A stretch of 64,000 nt of DNA, from positions 62,001 to 126,000 of the forward strand of contig JBBSCB010000006.1 of assembly GCA_038250675.1 (NCBI GenBank). The letters run 5' to 3'. The translations under genes were made by a program, and so were the position numbers. Positions 36,406 through 45,206 of this stretch are shown piece by piece. Position 1 is the first letter of the stretch. Each line of letters starts with the position of its first letter. The DNA comes from JAICUF01 sp038250675. Its GTDB lineage: Bacteria > Gemmatimonadota > Gemmatimonadetes > Gemmatimonadales > GWC2-71-9. The notes below the pieces were generated by a model that did not search any database, had not been told where the DNA came from, and saw nothing but the letters and a program-made list of their open reading frames with translations.

Positions 36406-37035
36406 TCAAGTAGCCTTGGTCGGGGTGACCGCCGCAGGGATCACCGTGGCCCGGGGCGAGAACACGCTGTCGATCAGCCCGTAGGCCTTGGCCTCGTCCG
36501 CACTCATGAACCGGTCGCGGTCCATGTCCCGCTCGATCGTCTCGATCGGCTGGCCGGTATGCTGGGCGTAGAGCGCGTTCATTCTGGAACGCAGGTACAG
36601 GATCTCCCGCGCCTGGATCTCGATGTCCGAGGCGGTGCCCTGCGCCCCGCCTGACGGCTGGTGGATCATGATCCGCGACTGGGGCAGCGCACTCCGCTTG
36701 CCCTTGGTGCCGGCGGCCAGCAGGAACGAGCCCATCGAGGCGGCCATCCCCATGCAGATGGTGTTCACCGGCGCCCGCAGGTGCTGCATCGTGTCGTAGA
36801 TCGCCATGCCGGCGCTGACCACGCCGCCCGGCGAATTGATGTAGATGTAGATGTCCTTGTCGGGGTTGTCGGCCTCGAGAAAGAGCAGCTGGGCGATGAT
36901 GATGTTGGCGACGTCGTCGTTGATCGGCGCGCCGAGGAACACGATGCGGTCCATGAGCAGGCGCGAGAAGATGTCATAGCTCCGCTCGCCGCGGCTGGAC
37001 CGCTCGATGATATAGGGCGGGTACAGGGTGGCCAT
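36406..37035 (-). CDS. clpP: ATP-dependent Clp protease proteolytic subunit
   Basis: 209 residues. Catalytic Ser100 in GMAASMGSFLLAAG, His125 in RIMIHQPSGG and a C-terminal Asp in the ERDMDRDRFMSADEA region. Start at 37035 after AGGAGG-like CCTCCTGACG on the complement. It follows tig by 2 bases, the classic tig-clpP-clpX order. Confidence 0.97.
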   Translation of the reverse strand: MATLYPPYIIERSSRGERSYDIFSRLLMDRIVFLGAPINDDVANIIIAQLLFLEADNPDKDIYIYINSPGGVVSAGMAIYDTMQHLRAPVNTICMGMAASMGSFLLAAGTKGKRSALPQSRIMIHQPSGGAQGTASDIEIQAREILYLRSRMNALYAQHTGQPIETIERDMDRDRFMSADEAKAYGLIDSVFSPRATVIPAAVTPTKAT

Positions 37036-37037
37036 CG

Positions 37038-38291
37038 TCAGGAGGTCGCCTCGTCTACGGTTGACTGCTGGAGAAGGAACTCGAACACCTTGTCCTCGGT
37101 GACGGCACGTTCCAGTTCGGGCAGCCGCTTGGCCTTCTCGAGCTGCGCGTACATCTGGCCGGTCTCGACGCCGCGGGTCTGCGCCATCGTTGCCACCCGG
37201 GCATCCACATCGGCCTCGCTGGCCCGGAGCCCGTGCGCTTCCACCAGCGCGTCCAGCACCAGGTCGCGCCGCACCTGCCGCTCGGCGATCGGGTGGAACT
37301 GCTGCTCGAACGCGCCCAGTTGCTCTTCGGGGACCTGATACGCATTGGCGTACCCGTGCATCAGCTTGTGCACCAGCGACTCGGGTGCGCTCACGCCGTT
37401 GGCGTCGGCGATCTGCTGGACGAGTTGGTCGCGCATCCGTGCCTCGGCGTCACGCGCGGCCTCGACCTCGAGATCGGTCCGGACCGCGGCGCGGAGCGCG
37501 TCCAGCGTCTCGAAGTCGCCCACTTCGCGGGCCAGGGCATCGTCCAGCGCGGGGAGTTCCTGCCGCTTGGTCTCGTAGAGCGTGAGCCGGACCTGGCGCG
37601 ACTGACCCCGGCGCGCTTCGTCAGGATGGTCATCCGGAAAGCGTACTTCGGTGTCGATGGTCTCGCCCGGGAGCAGACTCATGATGCGCTCCTCCAGCTC
37701 CGGGAGCGCGCGATTCTCGCCGAGAACCAGGTCGTACGGCTGTGCCATCCCGGCGACGCCGTCTTCCAGCGGGGCCACCTCGACCCGCACCATCTGCCCG
37801 GGCGCGGGCTTGGCGCCCTCGACCGGGATCCAGGTGGCCTTCTGCTCGCGGACCCGCTCGATCTGCTCGGCCACCGCATCGTCGGTCACCGGTGCCACCT
37901 CACGGCGCACGGTGAACCCGCCGGTCTTTTCCAGCGTGAGCTCCGGCCGCACCTCGACCAGCAGCTCGAACTCGATCGGGCTCCCGTCTTCGAACTTGAC
38001 GTTGCGGATACTGGGATCGCTGATCGGCTTGAGCGAGGCGTTTGCCTTGGCGGTCTCCCAGCTGTCGCGGATGACGTCCTCCAGCACCGACTGCCGGATC
38101 GCGTCGCCAAAGCGCTTGCGCACCACGCCTTCCGGCGCCTTGCCCTGACGGAAGCCGGGCAGTCGCGCGCGCTGGGCATAGTACTTCAGGGCCTTGGATT
38201 CGGCGGCCTGCACGCGGTCTACCGGAACGGTGACCTTGAGCGAGCGGGACGCGGCGTCCTGGGCGGTCGTTTCTACGGTGATCTCGGCCAT
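37038..38291 (-). CDS. tig: Trigger factor
   Basis: 417 residues from the ATG at 38291; the frame is open upstream only because it runs through the tRNA gene. The ribosome-binding motif GFRQGKAPEGVVRKRFG lies near residue 47, followed by a PPIase-like middle domain and the helical C-terminal arms. It is the ribosome-bound folding chaperone. Directly upstream lies tRNA-Leu, probably on the same transcript. Confidence 0.95.
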   Translation of the reverse strand: MAEITVETTAQDAASRSLKVTVPVDRVQAAESKALKYYAQRARLPGFRQGKAPEGVVRKRFGDAIRQSVLEDVIRDSWETAKANASLKPISDPSIRNVKFEDGSPIEFELLVEVRPELTLEKTGGFTVRREVAPVTDDAVAEQIERVREQKATWIPVEGAKPAPGQMVRVEVAPLEDGVAGMAQPYDLVLGENRALPELEERIMSLLPGETIDTEVRFPDDHPDEARRGQSRQVRLTLYETKRQELPALDDALAREVGDFETLDALRAAVRTDLEVEAARDAEARMRDQLVQQIADANGVSAPESLVHKLMHGYANAYQVPEEQLGAFEQQFHPIAERQVRRDLVLDALVEAHGLRASEADVDARVATMAQTRGVETGQMYAQLEKAKRLPELERAVTEDKVFEFLLQQSTVDEATS

Positions 38292-38341
38292 GGGGGAATC
38301 TAGCCGGGCCCGCGGGTGGGGGTCAATTTTGGCGGGCCGGA

Positions 38342-38423
38342 TGCGAACGGCGGGAGTCGAACCCGCACCCCTTGCGGGACAGGATCCTAAGTCCTGCGCG
38401 TCTGCCAGTTTCGCCACGCTCGC
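38342..38423 (-). tRNA. tRNA-Leu (anticodon UAG)
   Basis: 82 bases fold as a class II tRNA: acceptor stem GCGAGCG with CGTTCGC and discriminator A (one G-U pair), anticodon stem CAGGA/TCCTG with loop CTTAGGA (anticodon TAG), a short variable arm and T arm GCGGG-TTCGACT-CCCGC. CCA is not encoded. 50 bases lie between it and tig. Confidence 0.95.
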
Positions 38424-38432
38424 GTGGGTTGG

Positions 38433-38438
38433 AATATA
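38433..38438 (-). promoter_or_regulatory. -10 candidate for tRNA-Leu (and tig operon)
   Basis: TATATT on the minus strand, 9 bases before the tRNA 5' end. A -35 is not clear. Position fits a tRNA promoter. Confidence 0.45.
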
Positions 38439-38690
38439 GTGAGCTATACTGCGTCCATCGAAAACGCTTCCTGAAGAGCCAAGTGTGACTGCTTACTGCC
38501 GATGTTTGAATGCCTGTAATATGTCGCCTCATGCAAGCCCCGCCCGCTCCCCGAACCACAAACCCAGATCATCGATCTTTCCGCCACGAAGCCCAGGCTC
38601 AGACTCAGGGTCAGGGGACGCAGAGTCCTGGAATCAGAGGTCCTGATCAGCCCGCGGCTCGGTTTCCATGTCGTCGCTTCCGGGGGATTC

Positions 38691-40088
38691 CTACGGCACC
38701 GGCACTCCCTGGACCGTGTGGGCGAGGGGCGCACCACAATACACCAGCCCACTTTCTTCAATGCCGCAAAACCCGTCATCAGCATCAGCGATGGATTTGA
38801 AGCGTAGCGTCGGTGCAAACGGTACCGGCACATCCTGGGGAATGTCGTTGCCTGGACTCCCCCAATAGAAGAGCCGACCATCCAGCGTCAGCGCAAACAC
38901 GGCCTCCTCGCCTCGACCGACGACCTGCTTGAACTTGAGACCGCCGCTCACCGGCAGGGGAGTCACCGTCGAGTCTATCCGTAAGCCAGTTCCCAGTGCT
39001 CCGAAGAAGTTCGCTCCCCAGCAGTCTACGGTGCCATCCAGTTCAAGCCCACAGGCCGACAGGGCCAGTACGGCTAGCTGCTTGAAGGTGAATCCAGCGG
39101 CGACCGCCACCGGCGAGGCATAAATTCCCGGAGGCCGTGGCCCCATATTTCCCAAGGCGGCGCTTCCCCAGCAGTACGCGGCTCCCCGTGGGGTCAGCGC
39201 GCACGTCCGGTCAATCCCGGTATGGATGGAGGTAAAGCGGAAGGTGTCGCTCACCGTGGTCGGGATGCGCTGATTCCCCACGCTTCCGAGTCCCAGCCTG
39301 CCGACACCTCCATCGTCGCCCCAACAGGCCGCCTGCATCGTCGAGGTGAGACCGCACGCATAGGGTCCGGAGAAAAGGTCCCCTCCACTCACTGCGGTGA
39401 AGGTGAGATTACTGGCGATCGCAATCGGCGTCAGTATCATCGAAGGAGCCAGTCCGGTCCCGGTTCCTCCCTGGTCGTTATTTCCCCAACAGTATACCAC
39501 TCCGCCGACAGCGATTCCGCAGGTATTGCCCCCACCCGAAGCAACGACCGAGGACCAGGCAATGCCCCCACTCACCCGGACCGGCGAAGCGGTCTGAATT
39601 TTGTCGCCATCGCCCAGGTTCCCCCAAGTATTGAACCCCCAGCAGTACGCCGTGGTCCCCGTCAGGGCACATCCGTAGCCCGCCCCCCCTGTCACGGTGT
39701 CTGCCATCAAACCACGGGCATCAGCACTGAAGGGCGCTGCGGCAAGACCGGTTACGTTGGCCCAAGCTGTTTGCGGCCCGGCCGGGAGTCCCAGCCGCCA
39801 TGCGGCTGTGATTTGCCCGTTCGCGTCAGTGGTTTTGGTGAGCGGGGAGATGACGCCACCGTTCGACCCGCTCCAGTTGACGAGCACATCCGCCATGGGC
39901 ATTCCGTTCCGGTCCTTCACCATGACGATCAGAGAGTCCGGGAGTTGAACGCCGGGCGTGCCGCTCTGTCCACTCCCCTGTAGCGCCGTGATGGTCGCCG
40001 GGAGGATCTCGCTGGGCTCGTTGGCGCTGCAGGCCGCGAGAGCCGCGGTGATTGTGGCAATGGCCCGCGCGCTATGGCGAGACAGCAT
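38691..40088 (-). CDS. Lipoprotein with Ig-like domain and RCC1 repeats
   Basis: 465 residues. The ATG at 40088 follows AGGGGA; a longer in-frame start at 40208 would displace the signal. Lipobox ALAACSAN places the lipidated Cys near residue 19. Residues 25-115 resemble a bacterial Ig-like (invasin type) domain (LPDSLIVMVKDRNGMPMADV). Residues 120-465 contain about six RCC1-type repeats of the form CGL-x-YCWG-x-N-x-x-G-x-LG, predicted to form a beta-propeller on the cell surface. Ligand unknown. A 267-base region between its stop and the tRNA holds no gene I can support. Confidence 0.85.
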   Translation of the reverse strand: MLSRHSARAIATITAALAACSANEPSEILPATITALQGSGQSGTPGVQLPDSLIVMVKDRNGMPMADVLVNWSGSNGGVISPLTKTTDANGQITAAWRLGLPAGPQTAWANVTGLAAAPFSADARGLMADTVTGGAGYGCALTGTTAYCWGFNTWGNLGDGDKIQTASPVRVSGGIAWSSVVASGGGNTCGIAVGGVVYCWGNNDQGGTGTGLAPSMILTPIAIASNLTFTAVSGGDLFSGPYACGLTSTMQAACWGDDGGVGRLGLGSVGNQRIPTTVSDTFRFTSIHTGIDRTCALTPRGAAYCWGSAALGNMGPRPPGIYASPVAVAAGFTFKQLAVLALSACGLELDGTVDCWGANFFGALGTGLRIDSTVTPLPVSGGLKFKQVVGRGEEAVFALTLDGRLFYWGSPGNDIPQDVPVPFAPTLRFKSIADADDGFCGIEESGLVYCGAPLAHTVQGVPVP

Positions 40089-40212
40089 AGGATTCCCCTG
40101 TGAGTTGAGGAACGACGCGATGCCTGGCGTCGGACTGCGACTCGCACTACCGCCTCTTGACCCAGACCGGGAGTGCAGGCGGTCGGAGCGTCTGGACGAT
40201 AGTGACAACGCA

Positions 40213-40218
40213 AAGCTA
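40213..40218 (-). promoter_or_regulatory. TAnnTT -10 candidate for RCC1 lipoprotein
   Basis: TAGCTT, part of TAGCTTTG (40211-40218), on the minus strand about 125 bases upstream of the start. The identical octamer precedes the DUF262 gene at 58713. Confidence 0.4.
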
Positions 40219-40304
40219 CCTTCGAAGCAGCTCGGCGGTTGCGGGTCCTTCCTTAACGCCGGCCCGCGTGGGAATGGAGCCGTCGCAGGCGCCCGCCCGG
40301 TCCG

Positions 40305-41240
40305 CTACACCGCCGACAGAAACGCGACCCAGAACCGCTCGGCCCGATCGGTCCAGATCCGGGTGACGGCAAACCCCGCCGCGTCCGCGATCTGCGCCAG
40401 CATCGCCTCGTCGTACTTGTAGGAACACTCGGTCCAGATCGTCTCGCCCGCCGCAAAGTCGATCGCCTCGCCGGCGACGCGTACCCTCTGCGGCTCCCGG
40501 CTCACCAGATGCATCTCGATCCGGCTCGCCTCCGCGTTGAAGGCCGCCCGATACTCGAACCGATCCAGGTCGAAGTCGGCTTCAAACTCCCGGTTGAGCC
40601 GCGCCAGCATGTTCAGGTTGAATGCGGCAGTCACGCCCTTGCGGTCATCATACGCGGCCTCCAGCACCCTTGGATCCTTCCGCCGGTCCGCGCCCAGCAC
40701 CAGCGCGCCGTCCGGCCCGATGGTGCGGCGAATCCGCGTGAGAAACGCGGCCGCCTCCGCCGGGTGGAAATTGGCGATCGTCGAGCCCGGGAAGAAGGCG
40801 AGCCGGCGCGCCCGCACCGGCAGCGGCGGGATGTCGAGCGGCGCCGTGTAATCGGCGCAGACCGGCCGGACGGCGACCGCCGGATACTCCGCCGCGATCT
40901 CGCCCGCGACCCGGTCCAGTTGCTCGGCCGAGATGTCGATGGGCACGTAGGACGCGGGAGACACCAGCGCGTCGAGCAGGAGACGCACCTTCACTCCGGC
41001 ACCGCTCCCATACTCGATCAGCGCACACCCCGGCCCGGCGAGCTCGGCGATCTCGCCAATCCGCTCACGGAGAATCTCCAGCTCGGCCCGGGTGAGGTAG
41101 TACTCGTCCAGCGTGCAGATGCGTTCGAAGAGTGCGGCGCCGCGGGCGTCGTAGAAGAGCTTGGGCGGCAGCGTCTTTGGCGTGCTGCGGAGTCCGCGCA
41201 GGACCTCCGCTTCGAGCGCCGCATCCGGCGTGTCCGCCAT
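40305..41240 (-). CDS. egtD: L-histidine N-alpha-methyltransferase (ergothioneine)
   Basis: 311 residues from the ATG at 41240; a GTG at 41264 is an alternative that follows GGAGGG. It has LPPKLFYDARGAALFERI, motif I LIEYGSGAGVKVRLLL, and LAFFPGSTIANFHP, all EgtD signatures. It trimethylates histidine to hercynine using SAM, the first step of ergothioneine synthesis. It follows egtB closely, so the pathway's first two steps are paired. Confidence 0.93.
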   Translation of the reverse strand: MADTPDAALEAEVLRGLRSTPKTLPPKLFYDARGAALFERICTLDEYYLTRAELEILRERIGEIAELAGPGCALIEYGSGAGVKVRLLLDALVSPASYVPIDISAEQLDRVAGEIAAEYPAVAVRPVCADYTAPLDIPPLPVRARRLAFFPGSTIANFHPAEAAAFLTRIRRTIGPDGALVLGADRRKDPRVLEAAYDDRKGVTAAFNLNMLARLNREFEADFDLDRFEYRAAFNAEASRIEMHLVSREPQRVRVAGEAIDFAAGETIWTECSYKYDEAMLAQIADAAGFAVTRIWTDRAERFWVAFLSAV

Positions 41241-41269
41241 GAGCGTGGCGTGCGGCTTCCCCACGGCGG

Positions 41270-42580
41270 TCAGGCGCCCTCCGCCAGGCGGATGCCGGAA
41301 AATGCCCAGCGCGCATCCGAGGGGAAGAAGTTGCGGTAGGTGGGCCGGGCGTGCGAGCGAGGTGTGGCGCACGACGCGCCGCGCAGCACCCACTGATCAG
41401 CCATCCACTTGCCATTGTATTCGCCGATGGCGCCGCCCGCGGGGCGATAGTTGGGATACCCGATGTACGGACTCTGGGTCCACTGCCACGCGTCCCCGTA
41501 GAGCTGCTGGAGGCCGGAGCCAGCTTCGCTCGCGGATGCCGGATGGTACCGCTCCGCCTCGACGAACGGGCCTGTGACCGGGGCCTCCCGTGCGGCGACT
41601 TCCCATTCCGCCTCGCTGGGCAGCCGCCGGCCGGCCCACCGCGCAAAGGCGTCCGCCTCGTAATAGCTGAGGTGCGTCACCGGGCTCGCCGGATCGAGCG
41701 GCCTGGTGCCACCGAGCGTGAACTCGGTCCAGCCCTGATCGTCCCGGTCCCAGTAGAGCGGGGCGTTCCATTTGCGCTCGCCCACGACGGCCCAGCCCGC
41801 CGAGAGCCAGAACTCGGAGCGTTCGTAGCCGCCGGCTTGCATGAACGCGAGATACTCCGCGTTGGTGGTGAGCCGGGACGCGAGCCGGAACGGCTCGAGG
41901 AAGACCCGGTGCGCCGGCCCCTCGTTGTCGAACGCAAACCCCTCGCCGTCGAAGCCGATCCGGTACGTCCCCTCGGCCACCTCGTGCCACTCGAGCGGTG
42001 TTGCGGCCCCGCGGGACGGCGCGGCGAGCCGCCGGTACGCCGGGCGGAGGGGATTGGTCCAGAACACGTGCTTGATGTCCATGAGCAGCAACTCCTGGTG
42101 CTGCTGCTCGTGATGCAGGCCGAGCTCGATGGTGGCGAGCACCGGGTGACCGGGCGCATCGCCCAGGCGGTCCATTAGTGCCCGCATGCCCTGGTCCACG
42201 TGCGCGCGGTAGGCGTAGACCTGCTCGACGGTTGGCCGGGTGATCAGGCCGCGCTGCGCCCGGCAATGGCGCTCGCCGGCCTGCACGTAGTACGAATTGA
42301 AGAGGAACGCATACCGCGGATCCGGGGAGCGGTACGCCGGGTCGGCGTCCGCCAGGACGAAGGTCTCGAAGAACCAGCTCGTGTGGGCCAGGTGCCACTT
42401 GGTGGGGCTGACGTCGGTCATCGTGCTGACGACGTAGTCCTCGGTCTCCAGCGGCTCGCAGAGATGCTCCGTCTGCGCGCGGACGGCGTCGTAGCGCTCG
42501 CGGAGCGAGGAGACCGGAGCAGCGCCGGCGGGGCGGGTGACGTCGGCGCGTCGCGCCCGGATGTCGGGGATCGTGGTCAT
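41270..42580 (-). CDS. egtB: Ergothioneine sulfoxide synthase EgtB
   Basis: 436 residues from the ATG after GAGGTG. The N-terminal DinB-like domain supplies iron ligands (HLAHTSWFFE near residue 60 and HHEQQHQE near residue 157). The C-terminal formylglycine-generating-enzyme-like domain shows RLPSEAEWEVAARE and WVLRGASCATPRSHARPTYR. It joins hercynine to a thiol (gamma-Glu-Cys or Cys) with oxygen. EgtA, EgtC and EgtE are not nearby, so the thiol donor cannot be told. Confidence 0.94.
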   Translation of the reverse strand: MTTIPDIRARRADVTRPAGAAPVSSLRERYDAVRAQTEHLCEPLETEDYVVSTMTDVSPTKWHLAHTSWFFETFVLADADPAYRSPDPRYAFLFNSYYVQAGERHCRAQRGLITRPTVEQVYAYRAHVDQGMRALMDRLGDAPGHPVLATIELGLHHEQQHQELLLMDIKHVFWTNPLRPAYRRLAAPSRGAATPLEWHEVAEGTYRIGFDGEGFAFDNEGPAHRVFLEPFRLASRLTTNAEYLAFMQAGGYERSEFWLSAGWAVVGERKWNAPLYWDRDDQGWTEFTLGGTRPLDPASPVTHLSYYEADAFARWAGRRLPSEAEWEVAAREAPVTGPFVEAERYHPASASEAGSGLQQLYGDAWQWTQSPYIGYPNYRPAGGAIGEYNGKWMADQWVLRGASCATPRSHARPTYRNFFPSDARWAFSGIRLAEGA

Positions 42581-42717
42581 CGGCACCTCGCGGGGGTCTG
42601 GCGGGGACGCGGGCGTGTGACGGGGGATTCTTCCGCCACCTGGCCCTGAACGCAAGTAACAGTCTGGGGGTTCCCGGCGCACCGCGGGGTGAGGCGGCTC
42701 ACAGCCCGGCGGAACGC

Positions 42718-42756
42718 AGAAGGGCGGGGACGCGGCCATCGCGCCCCCGCCCTTCT
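42718..42756 (-). terminator. Strong hairpin after the S9 peptidase gene
   Basis: About a 17-pair stem (AGAAGGGCGGGG with its complement, one A-C mismatch, then CGCG/CGCG) and a 5-base loop, 14 bases downstream of the peptidase stop on the minus strand. A short T-rich stretch follows. Confidence 0.7.
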
Positions 42757-42770
42757 ACCCCGCGATCGCC

Positions 42771-45068
42771 TCAGGGTTGCAGGCTGACCGGCGGCGGCGC
42801 CTGGCCCTTGAGGTACCGGGCCAGGTACTGGTCCGACACCATCTGGATCAGCCGTCCGCTCGCCGCATTGTACGCCGCACCGTGATGGCCCGGCGGGTAG
42901 ATCCGCGTGTCCACGTCGAGGCCGGCGTTGGTCAGCGCGGTCAGCATTTGCATCGTGTTCTGCGGATGGACGTTGTCATCCAGCATCGAGTGGATGTACA
43001 GCAGGTGACCCTTGAGCTTGGGTGCGTTGGCGATGGCGGAGCTCTCCTTGTAGCCGTCGGTGTTGTCGCCCAGCAGGCCCATGTAGCGCTCGGTATAGAT
43101 CGTGTCGTAGTACTCCCAGTCCGCCACCGCGGAATTGGCGATGCCGACGGTGAAGATGTCGGGATACATCTCCATGGTGTACAGCGTGCTGTACCCGCCG
43201 TAGCTGGTGCCCATGATGCCGATGTGCCCGCCGTCCACATACGGCTGTTTCATGAGGTAGCGGGCCGTCTCGGCAAAGTCATTCGCTTCCCAGTGGCCCA
43301 GGTGCTTGTGCACCACCTTCATGAAGGTGCTGCCGTAGTTGTTGGTCCCGCGGTTGTTCACGCCCACCACGATGTACCCCTCCTGCGCCAGCCACTGGCT
43401 CCAGCCGCTGCTGCTGAACTGATCGTACACCTGCTGCGACCCGGGTCCGCCGTAGACCGCAAACACCACGGGGTACTTCTTCGTGGAGTCGAACGGCACC
43501 GGCTTGATCATCGACGCGTCGATCTGCACGCCGTCGGAGGTGGTGAACCGGAACGGCTCGCTCGGCGAGTAGGCATGCGCCGCCAGCCACTGGCTCACCT
43601 GCGCGTTGTCCTCCATCGTCCGCACCTTGGAGTGGGAGACGGTGGACCACAGCTCGACCTGCGTCGGCTGACGCACCGACGACCAGCGGTCAATGAACCA
43701 GGTGGTGCTGGGCGACATATCGATCCGGTGATTGCCCGGGGCGGTCGTGAGCCGGCGCTTGCCGCTGCCGTCGAAGCGGATCTCATAGAGCTGGCGCTGC
43801 AGCGGCGAGGCCTCGGTGGACGAGTAGAAGATGAGCTTGCGCTTCGAGTCAATGCCCTCGACCCGCGTGACGCTCCATTTGCCGCTGGTCACCTGCCTGA
43901 TCAGCTTGCCCGAGTAGTCGTAGCGATAGATGTGCTGCCAGCCGTCGCGATCGGAGATCCAGAAGAATTCGCGGGCGCCGGCCGGGAACGTCATCATGTC
44001 CTGGATGCCGGCGTAGAAGTCGTACACGTCGATCCAGGTGGGCGACTTCTCGGTCATCACCAGCCGCTTGCCGCCGGTATTCACGTCGAAGAAATAGAGC
44101 GTCATCTCGTTCTGCGGGCGGTTGAGCGTGATCACCGCCAGCGTGTCCGGCTGGCTGGTCCAGTAGATCCGCGGGATGTAGAACTCCCCCCGCTCCCCGG
44201 TGTCGAGCCACACGGTGTGGGCGCCACTCACATCCGTGACGCCGATTCGCACCGTGGGGTTGGAATCACCGGGCTGCGGAATCCGGATCTTCTCGTACTC
44301 GGGGTGGTGCCCCGCGAAGTCCGTGAACTGGTCCACCGGCTCGGCGGTCTCGTCCACCTGCCAGTAGGCGATGTGACGGCTGTCGGGCGACCAGTTCCAC
44401 GCCTGCGCCATCCCGAACTCTTCCTCGTACACCCAGTCAAAGTGGCCGTTGTACACATGCTCGGTGGCGTCGCTGGTGAGTCGAGTCTCCTGGTTTCGCG
44501 CGAGGTCGGTGACGTACATGTCGCCGCCGCGCTCGAAGCCCAGCTTGGTGCCGTCCGGAGACAGCTCGGCGGTGCGCGCCCCCTGGGTCGCGAGCCTGAG
44601 ACTCCGGTCCGTCAGCGCGTAGATGTAGAAGTCCGAGGTGCCGGAGCGCCGGTAGATCGGCTTGAAGTTGGTCTGGAACACCAGGTGCCTGGAATCGCGG
44701 GCCCACTGGAACGACCGATAGCTGAATGGGTTGGAGGTCCCCGGGAAGGTCAGCCCCTCGGCCGAGAAGAGCAGGGTATCGCGTCCGGTGGCCGGGTCCT
44801 GGGCCCTGAGCACTGGGCTGTTGGTCTTGGCGTCACGGTCGATGTAGGAGAACCGGGCGCCGCCGTCGATCCAGTTGACGTTGCGCGGCCCCGATCGGCC
44901 GTTGAGCGCGCCCGAGGCCTGCAGCGCCTCGGTCAGGTTGGCAAACCGTGCCTTCTCCTGGGCCTGGGCCCCGCGCGATGCACTGAACGTGAGCGCCAGG
45001 CCGAGCGACAGTGACGCGACCACGGCCCGCCGATGGCGTGCCCCCGTGCGGCAGGATCCGAGTGCCAT
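42771..45068 (-). CDS. Exported dipeptidyl-peptidase IV-like S9 peptidase
   Basis: 765 residues with a signal peptide ending RGAQAQ. An eight-bladed DPP4 N-terminal propeller (about 60-480) carries the EE motif FDWVYEEEFGMA that in DPP IV holds the substrate N-terminus. The C-terminal alpha/beta hydrolase has Ser in GTSYGGYSTLY, Asp in LDDNVHPQN and His in PGHHGA. It removes X-Pro dipeptides or similar from peptides in the periplasm. A terminator follows it. Confidence 0.94.
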   Translation of the reverse strand: MALGSCRTGARHRRAVVASLSLGLALTFSASRGAQAQEKARFANLTEALQASGALNGRSGPRNVNWIDGGARFSYIDRDAKTNSPVLRAQDPATGRDTLLFSAEGLTFPGTSNPFSYRSFQWARDSRHLVFQTNFKPIYRRSGTSDFYIYALTDRSLRLATQGARTAELSPDGTKLGFERGGDMYVTDLARNQETRLTSDATEHVYNGHFDWVYEEEFGMAQAWNWSPDSRHIAYWQVDETAEPVDQFTDFAGHHPEYEKIRIPQPGDSNPTVRIGVTDVSGAHTVWLDTGERGEFYIPRIYWTSQPDTLAVITLNRPQNEMTLYFFDVNTGGKRLVMTEKSPTWIDVYDFYAGIQDMMTFPAGAREFFWISDRDGWQHIYRYDYSGKLIRQVTSGKWSVTRVEGIDSKRKLIFYSSTEASPLQRQLYEIRFDGSGKRRLTTAPGNHRIDMSPSTTWFIDRWSSVRQPTQVELWSTVSHSKVRTMEDNAQVSQWLAAHAYSPSEPFRFTTSDGVQIDASMIKPVPFDSTKKYPVVFAVYGGPGSQQVYDQFSSSGWSQWLAQEGYIVVGVNNRGTNNYGSTFMKVVHKHLGHWEANDFAETARYLMKQPYVDGGHIGIMGTSYGGYSTLYTMEMYPDIFTVGIANSAVADWEYYDTIYTERYMGLLGDNTDGYKESSAIANAPKLKGHLLYIHSMLDDNVHPQNTMQMLTALTNAGLDVDTRIYPPGHHGAAYNAASGRLIQMVSDQYLARYLKGQAPPPVSLQP

Positions 45069-45157
45069 GCATGACTCCGGTTAGGTGATGACGCGACTGA
45101 CGGGCGCGGGCACGGCGGAGTTTCCGCCGGGTGCCGCGTTCCGATGCACACTGCTGG

Positions 45158-45163
45158 AAAGTA
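45158..45163 (-). promoter_or_regulatory. TAnnTT -10 candidate for the S9 peptidase
   Basis: TACTTT on the minus strand, about 90 bases upstream of the peptidase ATG, in a 138-base gap. Confidence 0.35.
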
Positions 45164-45206
45164 ACCCTCAGTCCCTCTGCGACGTCGTCGGAAATCCCTG
45201 GATCGT

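Noticed and set aside
38292..38417. N-terminal extension of trigger factor by 42 residues
   Set aside because: The extension translates the tRNA-Leu gene; this is a known artefact, so the start at 38291 was used.
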